The notes: generated from the sequence alone by a model not told the origin. 64,000 nt of DNA from Gemmatimonadaceae bacterium (GCA_024710705.1 JANJUF010000051.1:1-64000), one strand, 5' to 3'. Shown: positions 10,598-20,567, numbered from the stretch's first letter. A program made the numbers and translations.

Positions 10598-12181
10598 ATG
10601 CTGATTTGGGCCCTCGCGCTCACGCTGGGCTTGCTCCTCGCCGCGCTGTCCTACGCGCGGCTTGGAACCGGTGCACCGCGCCTTGCCGTCGCCCTGCGCG
10701 CGCTTGGGGGCACGCTCGCGGCGGCACTCCTGTTCGACGCCCCGCTGGCCCCAACGCGGATGCTGGCGCCCTGGGTGGCCCTCGATGCCTCCGCGAGCTG
10801 GACGCTCGCGGAGGACGGAGCCTGGCGCCGTGCCGTGTCCAGCGCGGACTCGGCGCTCGCTGCCGGAGGGGATTCGCTGCTTCTGATCGGTAGCAGTGTG
10901 CGTGCGGGACCCGCGCCCGACACACCGGCCGACCTCGCCACCCGCGTCGGTCCCCTCGTGGAGCAGGCGCGCGCCCTCGGCCGGCCCATCGTGCTGGTCA
11001 CGGACGGTGGCGTGGAGGATGCGGAGCGGCTGGCCGATCTCCCACGCGGATCCCAGGTCGTGGTGCTGGCAGCGGCCCCACGATCCGACCTGGGCATCGC
11101 CGAGTTCGATGCGCCGCGCGGAAGCGTCGTGGGGGACACCCTCGAACTCCGTCTGCTGGTAAGGGCCGGCGGTGCTGGTTCGACGCCGCGCACCCTGACG
11201 GTGACACTTGGCGGGCGCGAGGTCGCTTCCGCGACCGTCGATGCCTTGGCCCCATACGGCGAAGGCGCCCTGCGGCTGCCGGTGATCGTACCGGCGCTCG
11301 AGGGTGATCAGCGACTGGCGGCCGTCCTGGACGGCGGCGATGCCGTCGCGGTGAACGATCGCGCCGAGGCCACGCTGCGCGTCTCCGGGACGGCGTCGGT
11401 GGCGCTCGTGAGCACCGCGCCCGATCAGGACGCCCGCTTCGCCCTCGCCGTGCTGCGCGGCACGCAGCGAGGTGCGGTGCGGGCCTATTGGCGCGTGGCA
11501 CCAGGCCAATGGCGCGAGGGCGATGCGTTGCGCGCGGTACCGGAGGCGGTGGTGCGACGCGCAGTGGAACAGGCCTCGCTCGTGGTGCTGCACGGCGACA
11601 CGGCGTACTTCGGCCCGCCGCGGAGCCGCGTACGCGGTGCCCTGGTGCTGATGGCGCCCGCGGAGGGCGGCGACGAGCACTACGTAAGCGGGGTCGGGGA
11701 TTCGCCGCTCAGCGCGGCACTGGGCGATCTGCCCTGGGATCAACTGCCGCCGTTGCGGGTAGGCGCGCCGGCGTCGGGCCAGAGCCTTGCCGCGCTACTC
11801 ACGCGCCGTGCGCGCCGTGGCGCGGAGCGGGCGGTGGTTTCGCTGCGCGAGGGCGCCCCGCGGACGGTGATCGTCAGTGCTGGCGGTTTCTGGCGTTGGC
11901 GCGCGCGCGGCGGGCGGCCCGGCGACGCGTTCGACGCCGTGTGGGGCAGTATATTCGATTGGGTGGCAGCGGCGTCCGAGGCGACCGGCCCCGCGCGCGA
12001 GCGTCCCATCATCGCGCAGGAGCTCGTGCCCCGTCCGGCGGTGGTCGCGAGTGGGCCGGTGGGCACCGGCCCCGCCCGCGACCTGGCTCCCCGCGCGCGG
12101 AACGCGTGGTGGCTAGCGGCCCTCGCCCTCCTCGCGCTCTGCGCGGAATGGATGATGCGCCGCAGGATCGGATGGCGCTAA
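10598..12181 (+). CDS. Membrane-anchored protein with von Willebrand A-like domain
   Basis: N-terminal hydrophobic segments, ALDASASW (DxSxS MIDAS-like) and PIVLVTDGG (TDG) motifs, C-terminal TM (WWLAALALLALCAEWMMRRR). Confidence 0.6.
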   Translation: MLIWALALTLGLLLAALSYARLGTGAPRLAVALRALGGTLAAALLFDAPLAPTRMLAPWVALDASASWTLAEDGAWRRAVSSADSALAAGGDSLLLIGSSVRAGPAPDTPADLATRVGPLVEQARALGRPIVLVTDGGVEDAERLADLPRGSQVVVLAAAPRSDLGIAEFDAPRGSVVGDTLELRLLVRAGGAGSTPRTLTVTLGGREVASATVDALAPYGEGALRLPVIVPALEGDQRLAAVLDGGDAVAVNDRAEATLRVSGTASVALVSTAPDQDARFALAVLRGTQRGAVRAYWRVAPGQWREGDALRAVPEAVVRRAVEQASLVVLHGDTAYFGPPRSRVRGALVLMAPAEGGDEHYVSGVGDSPLSAALGDLPWDQLPPLRVGAPASGQSLAALLTRRARRGAERAVVSLREGAPRTVIVSAGGFWRWRARGGRPGDAFDAVWGSIFDWVAAASEATGPARERPIIAQELVPRPAVVASGPVGTGPARDLAPRARNAWWLAALALLALCAEWMMRRRIGWR

Positions 12182-12221
12182 TCGCGCTGCGCTCGTTCAC
12201 GCTCTAGACAACGACCCCACG

Positions 12222-13139
12222 ATGGCCCTCGACCTGCTCGGCAAGCGCTCGCTTTGGCAGCGCATCAAGGAGATTGCCCTCACCGACGTCACCGTGCTCG
12301 CGCGCGGCGGCGTGGATGCGGACACGCTCGAGCGGCTCGAGCAGACGCTCCTGGAGGCGGATTTGGGCGTGCCGGTCACGGCGCGGATGGTGGAGGAGGT
12401 GCGTTCGCGGGCCGCCCGCGGCCTCCTCTCGAACGCCGATGACTTCCGCCTCGTCATCGTCGAGCTGGTGGCGGCGGCGTTGCGGAGCGGGAACGCCGAC
12501 GCCGCGCTGCACGTCGCGCCGGCGGCCCCGACGGTCATCCTCGTGCTCGGCGTGACCGGCGCCGGGAAGACGACGACCATCGGGAAGCTGGCTGCGCGGC
12601 TCCGCAGTGAAGGCAAGTCGGTGCTCCTTGGCGCCGGCGACACCTTCCGCGCCGGCGCCATCGACCAACTCCGGATCTGGGCGACGCGCACGGGTGCCGA
12701 GTTCGTGGGTGCGCAGCCCGGGGCGGATCCCGCCGCGGTGGCCTTCCAGTCCATCGATGCGGGCGTGGCGCGCGGCGTGGATGTGATCATCATCGACACC
12801 GCTGGGCGCCTGCACACCAGCGGGGCGTTGATGGACGAACTGCGCAAGGTGCACCGCGTGGTGGCGAAGCGGCTCGAAGGCGCGCCGCACGAGGCGCTGC
12901 TGGTGCTTGACGGCACGGTGGGGCAGAACGCGGTGCAGCAGGCCAGGCAATTCGCCGAGGCGGTTCCGCTCACGGGATTGGTCGTGACCAAGCTCGATGG
13001 CACGGCGCGTGGCGGCGTGGTGGTCGCCGTGCACGAGGCGGTGGACGTGCCGGTGAAATTCCTCGGCTACGGCGAGCAGGCGGCTGACCTGCGGGCCTTC
13101 GATGCCGGTCGCTTCGCCGCCGAACTCCTGGCGGGATGA
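12222..13139 (+). CDS. ftsY: Signal recognition particle receptor FtsY
   Basis: LGVTGAGKTTTIGKLA, GDTFRAGAIDQL, DTAGRLHTSGALMDEL, TKLDGTARGG SRP-GTPase motifs. Confidence 0.96.
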   Translation: MALDLLGKRSLWQRIKEIALTDVTVLARGGVDADTLERLEQTLLEADLGVPVTARMVEEVRSRAARGLLSNADDFRLVIVELVAAALRSGNADAALHVAPAAPTVILVLGVTGAGKTTTIGKLAARLRSEGKSVLLGAGDTFRAGAIDQLRIWATRTGAEFVGAQPGADPAAVAFQSIDAGVARGVDVIIIDTAGRLHTSGALMDELRKVHRVVAKRLEGAPHEALLVLDGTVGQNAVQQARQFAEAVPLTGLVVTKLDGTARGGVVVAVHEAVDVPVKFLGYGEQAADLRAFDAGRFAAELLAG

Positions 13140-15235
13140 CGGCGGCGGCCGGTGGGGGCCCGCGGCGGACACTCGAGACGCCGGTGGAGTTCCTCACCGG
13201 CGTCGGCCCGCGGCGCGCCGAGGCCCTTCGCCGGCTGAACATCTTCACGGCGCGGGACCTGCTCTTCCACGTCCCGCATCGCTACGAGGACGCGAGCACC
13301 GTCTCAGCCATCGCCAGGCTGCGCGTCGGGGACGATGCCACGGTGATCGGCACCGTGGTCTCGAAGGGCGTGCTGCCCACACGCAAGGGGCTGCGGATCT
13401 TCCAAGCGGTGGTGCAGGACCCGTCCGGCTTGATCGAGGTGGGCTGGCCGGGGCAGCCCTGGCTCGACCGCCAGATCCAGAAGGGCGACCAGTTGCTGCT
13501 GAGCGGGCCAGTGCGATTCTACCACGGACGCCAGCTCGCGCCACGCGAGTTCGTGAACTTGGGCCCGGACGCCGATCCCACGGGAGCGGGGCGCGTGCTG
13601 GCGGTGTATCGCGCCACGGAAGGCCTCTCGTTCAAGGTGATCCGGCAGCTCGTCGAGAAGCACCTCGACGCGTTGCTGCCGCTGGTGCAGGAATATCTCC
13701 CGCCGGCGTTACTGGCCGAGGCCTCCCTTCCGCCGCTCCCCGAGGCGTTGCGGGCGTTGCATCGGCCGACCTCGGTGGCGGAGGCACACGCGGCACGCGC
13801 GCGATTGGCCTACGAGGAACTGCTCTTCGTGCACCTGTTGCAGCGGCGTGCGCACGCGCTGGCGAAGCAGGCGCGCGACGGCATCGTGTTCCGCAACAGA
13901 AAGGAGTTGACGACCGCGTTCCGTGCGGCGCTCCCCTTCGAGCTCACCAAGGCCCAGGTGCGCGCCGTGCGGGAGATCGTGGCCGACATGTGCCGGCCGG
14001 AGCGGATGCACCGGCTCCTGCAGGGCGACGTGGGCTCGGGGAAGACGGTCGTGGCGGTGTTCGCCGCGCTGCTGGCGCTCGAGAACGGCTACCAGGTGGC
14101 GGTGATGGCGCCGACGGAGCTCCTGGCCGAGCAGCACGCTCGCACGTTTGATGCGCTGCTCGCCCCGCTCGGAATCATTCCCGTGCTGATCACGGGTGGC
14201 CGCTCGCCCAAGGAGCGGAAGCTCGCGGCCACCCGCTTGCAGAGCGGCGAGCCGGTCATCGCGATCGGCACCCACGCGCTGCAGGAGGAGCGGACCCAGT
14301 TCGCGAAGTTGGGACTCGCGATCATCGACGAGCAGCACCGCTTCGGCGTGGAGCACCGGCGCGCGCTGGTGGAGCGGGGCGGCAAGGGCGAGAAGCCGGA
14401 CGTGCTGTTGATGTCGGCCACACCGATCCCCCGGTCCCTCGCGCTCACGGTGTACGGCGACCTCGATGTGAGCATCCTGGACGAACGGCCCCCCGGACGA
14501 CAGCCCATCACCACCGCGCTGCGCCCTGAGTCGGCGCGCGAGCGCGTGCTGGGCTTCGTCGAGCGGCAGGTGACGGCCGGTCGCCAGGCGTACCTGGTGT
14601 ATCCGTTGATTGAGGAGTCGGAGCGGAGCGCGCTGCGGGCGGCGACCAAGGCCTTCGCGGAACTCGCCGAGGGCGCGTTGGCCGGGCGGCGGCTTGCGTT
14701 GCTGCACGGCCGGATGAAGCCCGACGAGAAGGATGCCGTGATGCGGCGCTTCCGCGACGGCGACCTCGATGTGCTTGTGGCCACCACCGTGATCGAAGTC
14801 GGCATCGACGTGCCGAACGCGACGGTGATGGTCGTGGAGCATCCGGAGCGATTCGGGCTCTCGCAGCTGCACCAGCTGCGTGGGCGTGTGGGGCGCGGGG
14901 CCGAGGAGTCGTACTGTATTCTCCTCGGCGATGTAGGCCCGGAGGTGGCGGCGCGGCTGGCGCCCTTCCTCGAGACGGAGGACGGCTTCGTGATCGCGCG
15001 GGCCGACCTCGAGCAGCGCGGGATGGGCGACCTCTTCGGCGAGCGGCAGTCCGGGGTGCCGATGTTCAAGGTGGCCGATCCCCTGCGCGACGAGGCCTTG
15101 AGCGAGGTGGCCCGCGCGGGGGCCGAACGCCTGTTGCAGTCCGACCCCGAGCTGCGCCGGCCCGAGCACGCCGGACTGCGCGAGACGCTTCGGCGTTCAT
15201 ACGGACGGGCGATGGAGCTGTTTCGCGTCGGGTAA
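13136..15235 (+). CDS. recG: ATP-dependent DNA helicase RecG
   Basis: Wedge/OB region, LLQGDVGSGKTVVA, IIDEQHRFGVEHR, VGRGAEESYC helicase motifs. Confidence 0.96.
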   Translation: MTAAAGGGPRRTLETPVEFLTGVGPRRAEALRRLNIFTARDLLFHVPHRYEDASTVSAIARLRVGDDATVIGTVVSKGVLPTRKGLRIFQAVVQDPSGLIEVGWPGQPWLDRQIQKGDQLLLSGPVRFYHGRQLAPREFVNLGPDADPTGAGRVLAVYRATEGLSFKVIRQLVEKHLDALLPLVQEYLPPALLAEASLPPLPEALRALHRPTSVAEAHAARARLAYEELLFVHLLQRRAHALAKQARDGIVFRNRKELTTAFRAALPFELTKAQVRAVREIVADMCRPERMHRLLQGDVGSGKTVVAVFAALLALENGYQVAVMAPTELLAEQHARTFDALLAPLGIIPVLITGGRSPKERKLAATRLQSGEPVIAIGTHALQEERTQFAKLGLAIIDEQHRFGVEHRRALVERGGKGEKPDVLLMSATPIPRSLALTVYGDLDVSILDERPPGRQPITTALRPESARERVLGFVERQVTAGRQAYLVYPLIEESERSALRAATKAFAELAEGALAGRRLALLHGRMKPDEKDAVMRRFRDGDLDVLVATTVIEVGIDVPNATVMVVEHPERFGLSQLHQLRGRVGRGAEESYCILLGDVGPEVAARLAPFLETEDGFVIARADLEQRGMGDLFGERQSGVPMFKVADPLRDEALSEVARAGAERLLQSDPELRRPEHAGLRETLRRSYGRAMELFRVG

Positions 15236-15287
15236 CGGACGCGGCGTCGGCTGGCGGCCCGTCGTTCCGGTCGGTAGCGTCTAACCC

Positions 15288-17390
15288 ATGAGCGGCACGC
15301 GCGAGTCCTCGGAACGCATCGCGCCTTCTCCGCGCCCGCCGGCGGCGCGGCTCGTGATTCGCTGGACCTTGGTGTCCGCGTCGCTGGCGCTGGTCGCGGC
15401 GTTGATCGTGGACCGCTGGATCGGCGCGCACCAACTGGAGGAGGCGCGCGATGACGTCTCGCGCGGGATGGCACCCACGGCGGCAGCCCTGCGGTCAGCC
15501 GTGGATCGTCGCGTGGCCCTGCTGGAAGGGCTACGCTCCTTTGCGGCGGCGCAGCCGAGCCGGGCGCGGCTGGATGCGGAGTTCCCGCTCTTTGCCCAAG
15601 GCATCGTGCTCGCCACCAACGGTGTGCGCGCGCTGCAATTCAATGAGGGCGGCAGGATCGTCGCGACCTGGCCGCTCGCTGGGAATGAAGCGGCGCTCGG
15701 CTACGACCTGCTCAGTGACCCGCGCCCGGTGGTGAGTGGAGGGATGCGCCGGGCAATGGCCACCGACAGCCTGGTCGTGACGGGGCCGATCGCGCTGGTG
15801 CAGGGCGGGGAGGGCCTCCTGGTGCGGCGGCGGATGGCTCCCCGCTCCGGATTCCCTGAGGTGGCGGCGATCATTCTCGATGTACCGGCCATCGTGGAGG
15901 AGGTTGGCATCCCGGATGCGGGCAGTGGCCTGCATCTCGAGATCCGTGACCGCGACCGGGCGTGGTTCGGCGGCGACAGCGCTGGGAGCGCGCAGTCCCC
16001 GGAGTCGCTGCACGTGAGTGTGCCGGATGGCGACTGGCTGCTGCTGGGCAGTCCGCGCGAGGGCTGGCGGGCGCGCACGGCCTCGGCGCGCCTCACCACG
16101 CGAGCCGCGTCGGTCGGGTTCGTGTTGGCCGTGACCCTGCTCGGTGTGCTCATTGGTATGCGCCAGGCTCGGTTCGCGGAGGCGGTGACCGCCGGAGAGT
16201 CGCGGCTGGGCGTGGCGCTGCGCGCGGGACGCATGGGCACCTGGGAGCTCGACGTGGCCGCCGACCGGCTGCACTTCGACGAAACGGGCGCTGCAATCCT
16301 CGGCCGCCCACGCGCCGAGGTGGACGGGTCACTCGAGGAACTCTTCAAGTACATCCATCCGCAGGACGCCGCCTTCGTCGCTCGCGTATTCCTCGAGATG
16401 CTGGCTTCCGACCGGCCGGACTACTATTTGGAGCATCGCATCGTGATGCCGGACGGTGAGGCCCGATGGGTCGTGGTCAACGGCGAGATCGAGCGCGACG
16501 CGTCAGGCAAGGCCGTCCGGGCGCACGGCATCATCTCCGACGCGTCGGACCGCCGGGCGATCGAGGCGCGGGCGCGGCACTTGGAGCGCGTGGAGACCAT
16601 CGGCACCATGGCGGGTGGTGTGGCGCACGATTTCAACAATCTCCTCACCGCGATGATCGGCTTCACCGAGTTCGCGTTGGAAGAGCTCCCGGACGCGCCC
16701 GACGATCCGCGCATCGCGTCGGTCCGCGCCGACCTGCAGGAGGTGCTGCGCGTGGCGGCACGGGCGCGGGCGCTCACCGGACAGCTGCTGGCCTTCAGTC
16801 GAGGGACGGCGTCCGAGCCGCGGGCCGTGCCGCTCGCCCCCACGCTGCGCGACATGGAGCCGCTGCTGCGTCGCCTGCTCGGGCAGCGCATCGCGCTCGT
16901 GGTGGATGTGGGCGATGGCGAGGGCTCGGTGTGGATCGATCCGTCACAGTTCACGCAGGTGGTGCTCAACCTGGTTGTGAATGCTCGCGATGCCATCGCC
17001 GAGGCGGGCGAGGTGCGTATCCGCCTGCGCACGCTCGCGTCCGGCGCCCCGCGTCCGGCGGGCGCGCCCGAAGGCGCCTGGATGATGCTCGAAGTCGCGG
17101 ACACCGGCGTCGGTATGTCCGATGACGTCCGCCGCCGCATCTTCGAGCCGTACTTCACCACCAAGGAGAGGGCCCGCGGCACGGGGCTCGGTTTGTCGGT
17201 GGTCTTCGGAGTGGTGCGCGCCGCCGGCGGCGAAACGCAGGTGGAGACCGCCGAGGGGCGGGGAACGACCTTCCGCTGTTACTTTCCGCCGTTCGTGGGC
17301 GAGGCACCGGTGGCGCGTACTTCGGGCGCGCACCGCGCGCGCCCCTCCGGCGCGTTCTCCCCGCGGGATCAGGCCGGGGCCGGAAAGTAA
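15288..17390 (+). CDS. CHASE/PAS sensor histidine kinase
   Basis: N-terminal TM, CHASE-like periplasmic region, second TM, PAS region, GGVAHDFNNLLTAMIGF H-box, NLVVNARDAI and GTGLGLSVVFGVV ATPase boxes. Confidence 0.88.
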   Translation: MSGTRESSERIAPSPRPPAARLVIRWTLVSASLALVAALIVDRWIGAHQLEEARDDVSRGMAPTAAALRSAVDRRVALLEGLRSFAAAQPSRARLDAEFPLFAQGIVLATNGVRALQFNEGGRIVATWPLAGNEAALGYDLLSDPRPVVSGGMRRAMATDSLVVTGPIALVQGGEGLLVRRRMAPRSGFPEVAAIILDVPAIVEEVGIPDAGSGLHLEIRDRDRAWFGGDSAGSAQSPESLHVSVPDGDWLLLGSPREGWRARTASARLTTRAASVGFVLAVTLLGVLIGMRQARFAEAVTAGESRLGVALRAGRMGTWELDVAADRLHFDETGAAILGRPRAEVDGSLEELFKYIHPQDAAFVARVFLEMLASDRPDYYLEHRIVMPDGEARWVVVNGEIERDASGKAVRAHGIISDASDRRAIEARARHLERVETIGTMAGGVAHDFNNLLTAMIGFTEFALEELPDAPDDPRIASVRADLQEVLRVAARARALTGQLLAFSRGTASEPRAVPLAPTLRDMEPLLRRLLGQRIALVVDVGDGEGSVWIDPSQFTQVVLNLVVNARDAIAEAGEVRIRLRTLASGAPRPAGAPEGAWMMLEVADTGVGMSDDVRRRIFEPYFTTKERARGTGLGLSVVFGVVRAAGGETQVETAEGRGTTFRCYFPPFVGEAPVARTSGAHRARPSGAFSPRDQAGAGK

Positions 17391-17902
17391 GGCGCGAGCC
17401 AGGGCTCGATTCGGGCCCGTTGCGCCGCACTGAGGTGCTTGGCCCCCCGCACCCTGCCCACGCACTCGGCACTTCCGCAGTGGCAGTCGAAGGGCGACGC
17501 CATGTCCCACTCGGTGGTGTTGTAGTCGAAGGTCACGCCATCGCCGGTCGGGATGTTGCGCAGCGCGATCAACACCCGTTCGGTGATCCAGGCATTCGGC
17601 GCGCAGTGGTGATTCAGGTACATCCACTGCCGCTGGCGCACGCGGTCAATCGGCGTCGGCACGTCATCCGGGTCGAGATGCGTGTCGCGGCTGACCTGCA
17701 CGGAGTACCGGGTGGGAATCGCCGTCTCCCGTCCGCGCAGGGTGATGATCCGCGTCCCGGCCGCGATGTCGCGCACCGCGATGAGGCGCCGCTGGTCCTG
17801 CTCGACGAGCACCGCGACGAGGTCGCAGTCAGTGTTAAGGACGGCACCGACGGGGTGCGAGGCAGTGATCGAGGCGCGCGCGCGCTGCGGGAGTGCGGAC
17901 AT
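17369..17902 (-). CDS. SET-domain protein (putative lysine methyltransferase) with post-SET-like cysteines
   Basis: YLNHHCAPNAWI (SET NHSCxPN-like), VTFDYNTTEW, CHCGSAECVG C-terminal cysteine cluster. Confidence 0.75.
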   Translation of the reverse strand: MSALPQRARASITASHPVGAVLNTDCDLVAVLVEQDQRRLIAVRDIAAGTRIITLRGRETAIPTRYSVQVSRDTHLDPDDVPTPIDRVRQRQWMYLNHHCAPNAWITERVLIALRNIPTGDGVTFDYNTTEWDMASPFDCHCGSAECVGRVRGAKHLSAAQRARIEPWLAPYFPAPA

Positions 17903-17974
17903 GGCGGTGGAAGCTATGGTGTCCGGTACGCCGCGCTACTCCCCCCTGCGCCGCGTGTGCCGTATCGTTCGCCG

Positions 17975-19105
17975 ATGCCCATCCTCATCGCATTCCGCCG
18001 TCTCTCGTTGCTGGCGCTCGCCCTTGCGCTGGTTGACCCTGCCCAGGCGCAGGACGCGACACTGGCGCCCCCGAGGGTGCTCGTCATCGCCACCGGCGGG
18101 ACGATTGCCGGCGTCCAGGACTCCGCCGGCACCCTCGGTGGATACCGCGCAGGGACGCTCACCGCCGACCAGATCATCGCGTCCGTTCCGGAGTTGGCAC
18201 GATTCGCGGCGGTGGAGGCCGAACAGTTTTCGAACGTGCCGAGTACGCTGATCACGCCCACGCAATGGCTCGCGCTGTCGCGGCGCATCAATCAGGTGCT
18301 CAGTGAACGCGAGGATCTGAGTGGAGTCGTGGTGACACACGGCACCGACCGGCTCGAGGAGACGGCGTTCTTCCTGTACTTGACCGTGCGTAGCGAGAAG
18401 CCCGTGGCGGTGGTGGGTGCCCAGCGCCCCGCGACGGGCATCAGCCCCGACGGACCGATCAACCTCTTGGCGGCTGTCCGAACCGTGGCAGCCCCGCAGG
18501 CGGCGGGGAAAGGGGTGCTGGTCGTGATGGACGACCGTATCCTCTCGGCACGCGAGGTGCGCAAGCACTACCAACGCGTCGGCGGCTTCGACGTGGGTGA
18601 GATGGGAATGCTCGGCGTAGTGACGGGGCAGGGGCCGGAGTTCTTCTTCACGCCCACGCGCCGCTTCGGTCCGCGCAGCGAGTTTGACCTCGCGGGAGTG
18701 GAGACGCTGCCGACGGTGGACCTCGTCTTCTCGTATCCGGGAGGAGCGGGTCCGACCTACGGGGCGTTGCCGCAGGGCATCATGGTCGCGACGACCGGCT
18801 TCACCTGCGACGAGACGGCGGCTTTCCAGGCCCTGGCGCGCGGCGGCGCGGTGGTGGCCACCGTCTTTCCCAGCGGTGACAACGCGAACGTCGGAGGCGA
18901 GCGGCCCGTCCCACGCGACAGCGCGCCGCCGATGCTGGCCCGGAGTTGTCCGGCCCAATTCGCCGCGGGCGCCTACGCCGGTCGCTGGATGCCAATGGTC
19001 TCGGCCCAGCATCTCACCCCGGCCAAGGCCCGGATCCTCCTGATGCTGGCGCTCACGCGCACCCGCGATGTGGGCGAGATCCAGCGCATCATGCGGGAGT
19101 ACTGA
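17975..19105 (+). CDS. Asparaginase (type II-like, signal peptide)
   Basis: Start ATG 17975 in ORF 17420..19105; signal peptide ending AQAQ, VLVIATGGTIAG and VVVTHGTDRLEETAFFL active-site motifs. Confidence 0.93.
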   Translation: MPILIAFRRLSLLALALALVDPAQAQDATLAPPRVLVIATGGTIAGVQDSAGTLGGYRAGTLTADQIIASVPELARFAAVEAEQFSNVPSTLITPTQWLALSRRINQVLSEREDLSGVVVTHGTDRLEETAFFLYLTVRSEKPVAVVGAQRPATGISPDGPINLLAAVRTVAAPQAAGKGVLVVMDDRILSAREVRKHYQRVGGFDVGEMGMLGVVTGQGPEFFFTPTRRFGPRSEFDLAGVETLPTVDLVFSYPGGAGPTYGALPQGIMVATTGFTCDETAAFQALARGGAVVATVFPSGDNANVGGERPVPRDSAPPMLARSCPAQFAAGAYAGRWMPMVSAQHLTPAKARILLMLALTRTRDVGEIQRIMREY

Positions 19106-19163
19106 GCCCCCGTTCCGGCGTCCTACCGAAGGGCGTGGGGAGGGTCTAGTTTTCGTGCCACCT

Positions 19164-19201
19164 GCGCGGGCGTTCCGACGAGCACTCCGGAACGCCCGCG
19201 C
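19164..19201 (+). promoter_or_regulatory. Perfect 14-bp hairpin in the asparaginase-asnS intergenic region (terminator or leader structure)
   Basis: GCGCGGGCGTTCCG (19164-19177), 10-nt loop, CGGAACGCCCGCGC (19188-19201); no U-tract follows. Confidence 0.6.
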
Positions 19202-19231
19202 GCCGTCCCCTGCCGCCCCTGCCTGCGAGCG

Positions 19232-20539
19232 ATGTCCTCCGCCGTCGATCCCACCCGCATCAACGACCTTCCGGCCCTCGTCGGCCAGACCGTGACCGTC
19301 AGCGGCTGGGTGACCCATCTCCGCTCGTCGGGCAAGGTGGCCTTCGTCGTCATGCGTGACGGCACGGGTACGCTGCAGTGCGTCGTGGCCAAAAAGGAAG
19401 TTTCCGAGGCCACGTGGGAACAGTTTGGTCTCCTCACCCTTGAGGCCTCGTTCAGCGTGACGGGCGCGGTGCGTGCCGATGCGCGGCAGGTCGGTGGGGT
19501 GGAGATCGGTGTGAAGGAGCTCACGCTCCTCGGGCCCTCGGCGCTGGATTATCCCATCCAGCCCAAGGAGCACGGCGTCGACTTCCTGATGGACAACCGC
19601 CACTTCTGGCTGCGCACTCCGCGGCAGGTGGCCATCATGCGCATCCGCAACGAGATCGAGCAGGCCATCCACGACTTCTTCTACGAGCGCGGGTTCTTGC
19701 GCGTGGATACGCCGATCCTCACCGCCGCCATCGGCGAGCGCAGCGGGCTCTTCGCCACCGAGTACTTCGACGAAGGCACCGCCTACCTCGCGCAGACGGG
19801 ACAGCTCTACGGCGAGGCCGCCGCGGCCGCGTTCGGCAAGATCTACACCTTCGGCCCGACCTTCCGCGCCGAAAAGTCCAAGACGCGCCGCCACCTCACC
19901 GAGTTCTGGATGATCGAGCCCGAGGTGGCCTTCAACGACACGCACGCCAACATGCGACTGCAGGAGGACTTCGTCTCCTTCCTCGTGCAGCGGGTGCTGG
20001 AGCGCCGGCCGGCCGAGCTCAAGGAACTGGAACGCGACGTCTCCAAGCTGGAGGGGATCAAGGCACCGTTCCCGCGCATTGACTACACCGACGCCGTGGC
20101 GACCCTCCAGCGGAAGGGCAGCAAGGTGACCTGGGGCGAGGACCTCGGGGCGGAGGACGAGGCATTGCTCGTGGCGGACTACGAGACGCCGATCTTCATC
20201 TGCAACTACCCGAAGGAGGCCAAGGCCTTCTATATGAAGGAGAACCCGGCCGACCCGCGCACCGTGCTGTGCGACGATATGCTGGCTCCCGAGGGCTACG
20301 GCGAAATCATCGGCGGCTCGCAGCGCGAGGACGACTACGACAAGCTCCTGCATCGCATCCACGAGGAGAAGCTGCCGGTGGAGGCCTACTCCTGGTACCT
20401 GGACCTGCGGAAGTACGGCACGTTCGTGCACTCGGGCTTCGGGCTCGGCCTCGAGCGCACGGTGGCCTGGATCTGCGGCTCGCCGCACATACGCGAGTGC
20501 ATCCCCTTCCCGCGGCTCTTGAACCGCCTGCACCCATGA
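19232..20539 (+). CDS. asnS: Asparagine--tRNA ligase
   Basis: Class II aaRS with N-terminal OB fold; FTFGPTFRAEKSKTRRHLTEFWMIEPE, GSGFGLGLERTV-like motif (HSGFGLGLERTVAW). Confidence 0.93.
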   Translation: MSSAVDPTRINDLPALVGQTVTVSGWVTHLRSSGKVAFVVMRDGTGTLQCVVAKKEVSEATWEQFGLLTLEASFSVTGAVRADARQVGGVEIGVKELTLLGPSALDYPIQPKEHGVDFLMDNRHFWLRTPRQVAIMRIRNEIEQAIHDFFYERGFLRVDTPILTAAIGERSGLFATEYFDEGTAYLAQTGQLYGEAAAAAFGKIYTFGPTFRAEKSKTRRHLTEFWMIEPEVAFNDTHANMRLQEDFVSFLVQRVLERRPAELKELERDVSKLEGIKAPFPRIDYTDAVATLQRKGSKVTWGEDLGAEDEALLVADYETPIFICNYPKEAKAFYMKENPADPRTVLCDDMLAPEGYGEIIGGSQREDDYDKLLHRIHEEKLPVEAYSWYLDLRKYGTFVHSGFGLGLERTVAWICGSPHIRECIPFPRLLNRLHP

Positions 20540-20567
20540 CCATGCGCGACACGGTGCCGCCCACGAC

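Noticed and set aside
8132-11743. 1203-aa minus-strand ORF antisense to ftsZ, the M23 peptidase and vWA genes
   Set aside because: Typical high-GC shadow ORF; composition is His/Arg/Ala-rich with no domain, while the + strand frames carry clear conserved genes
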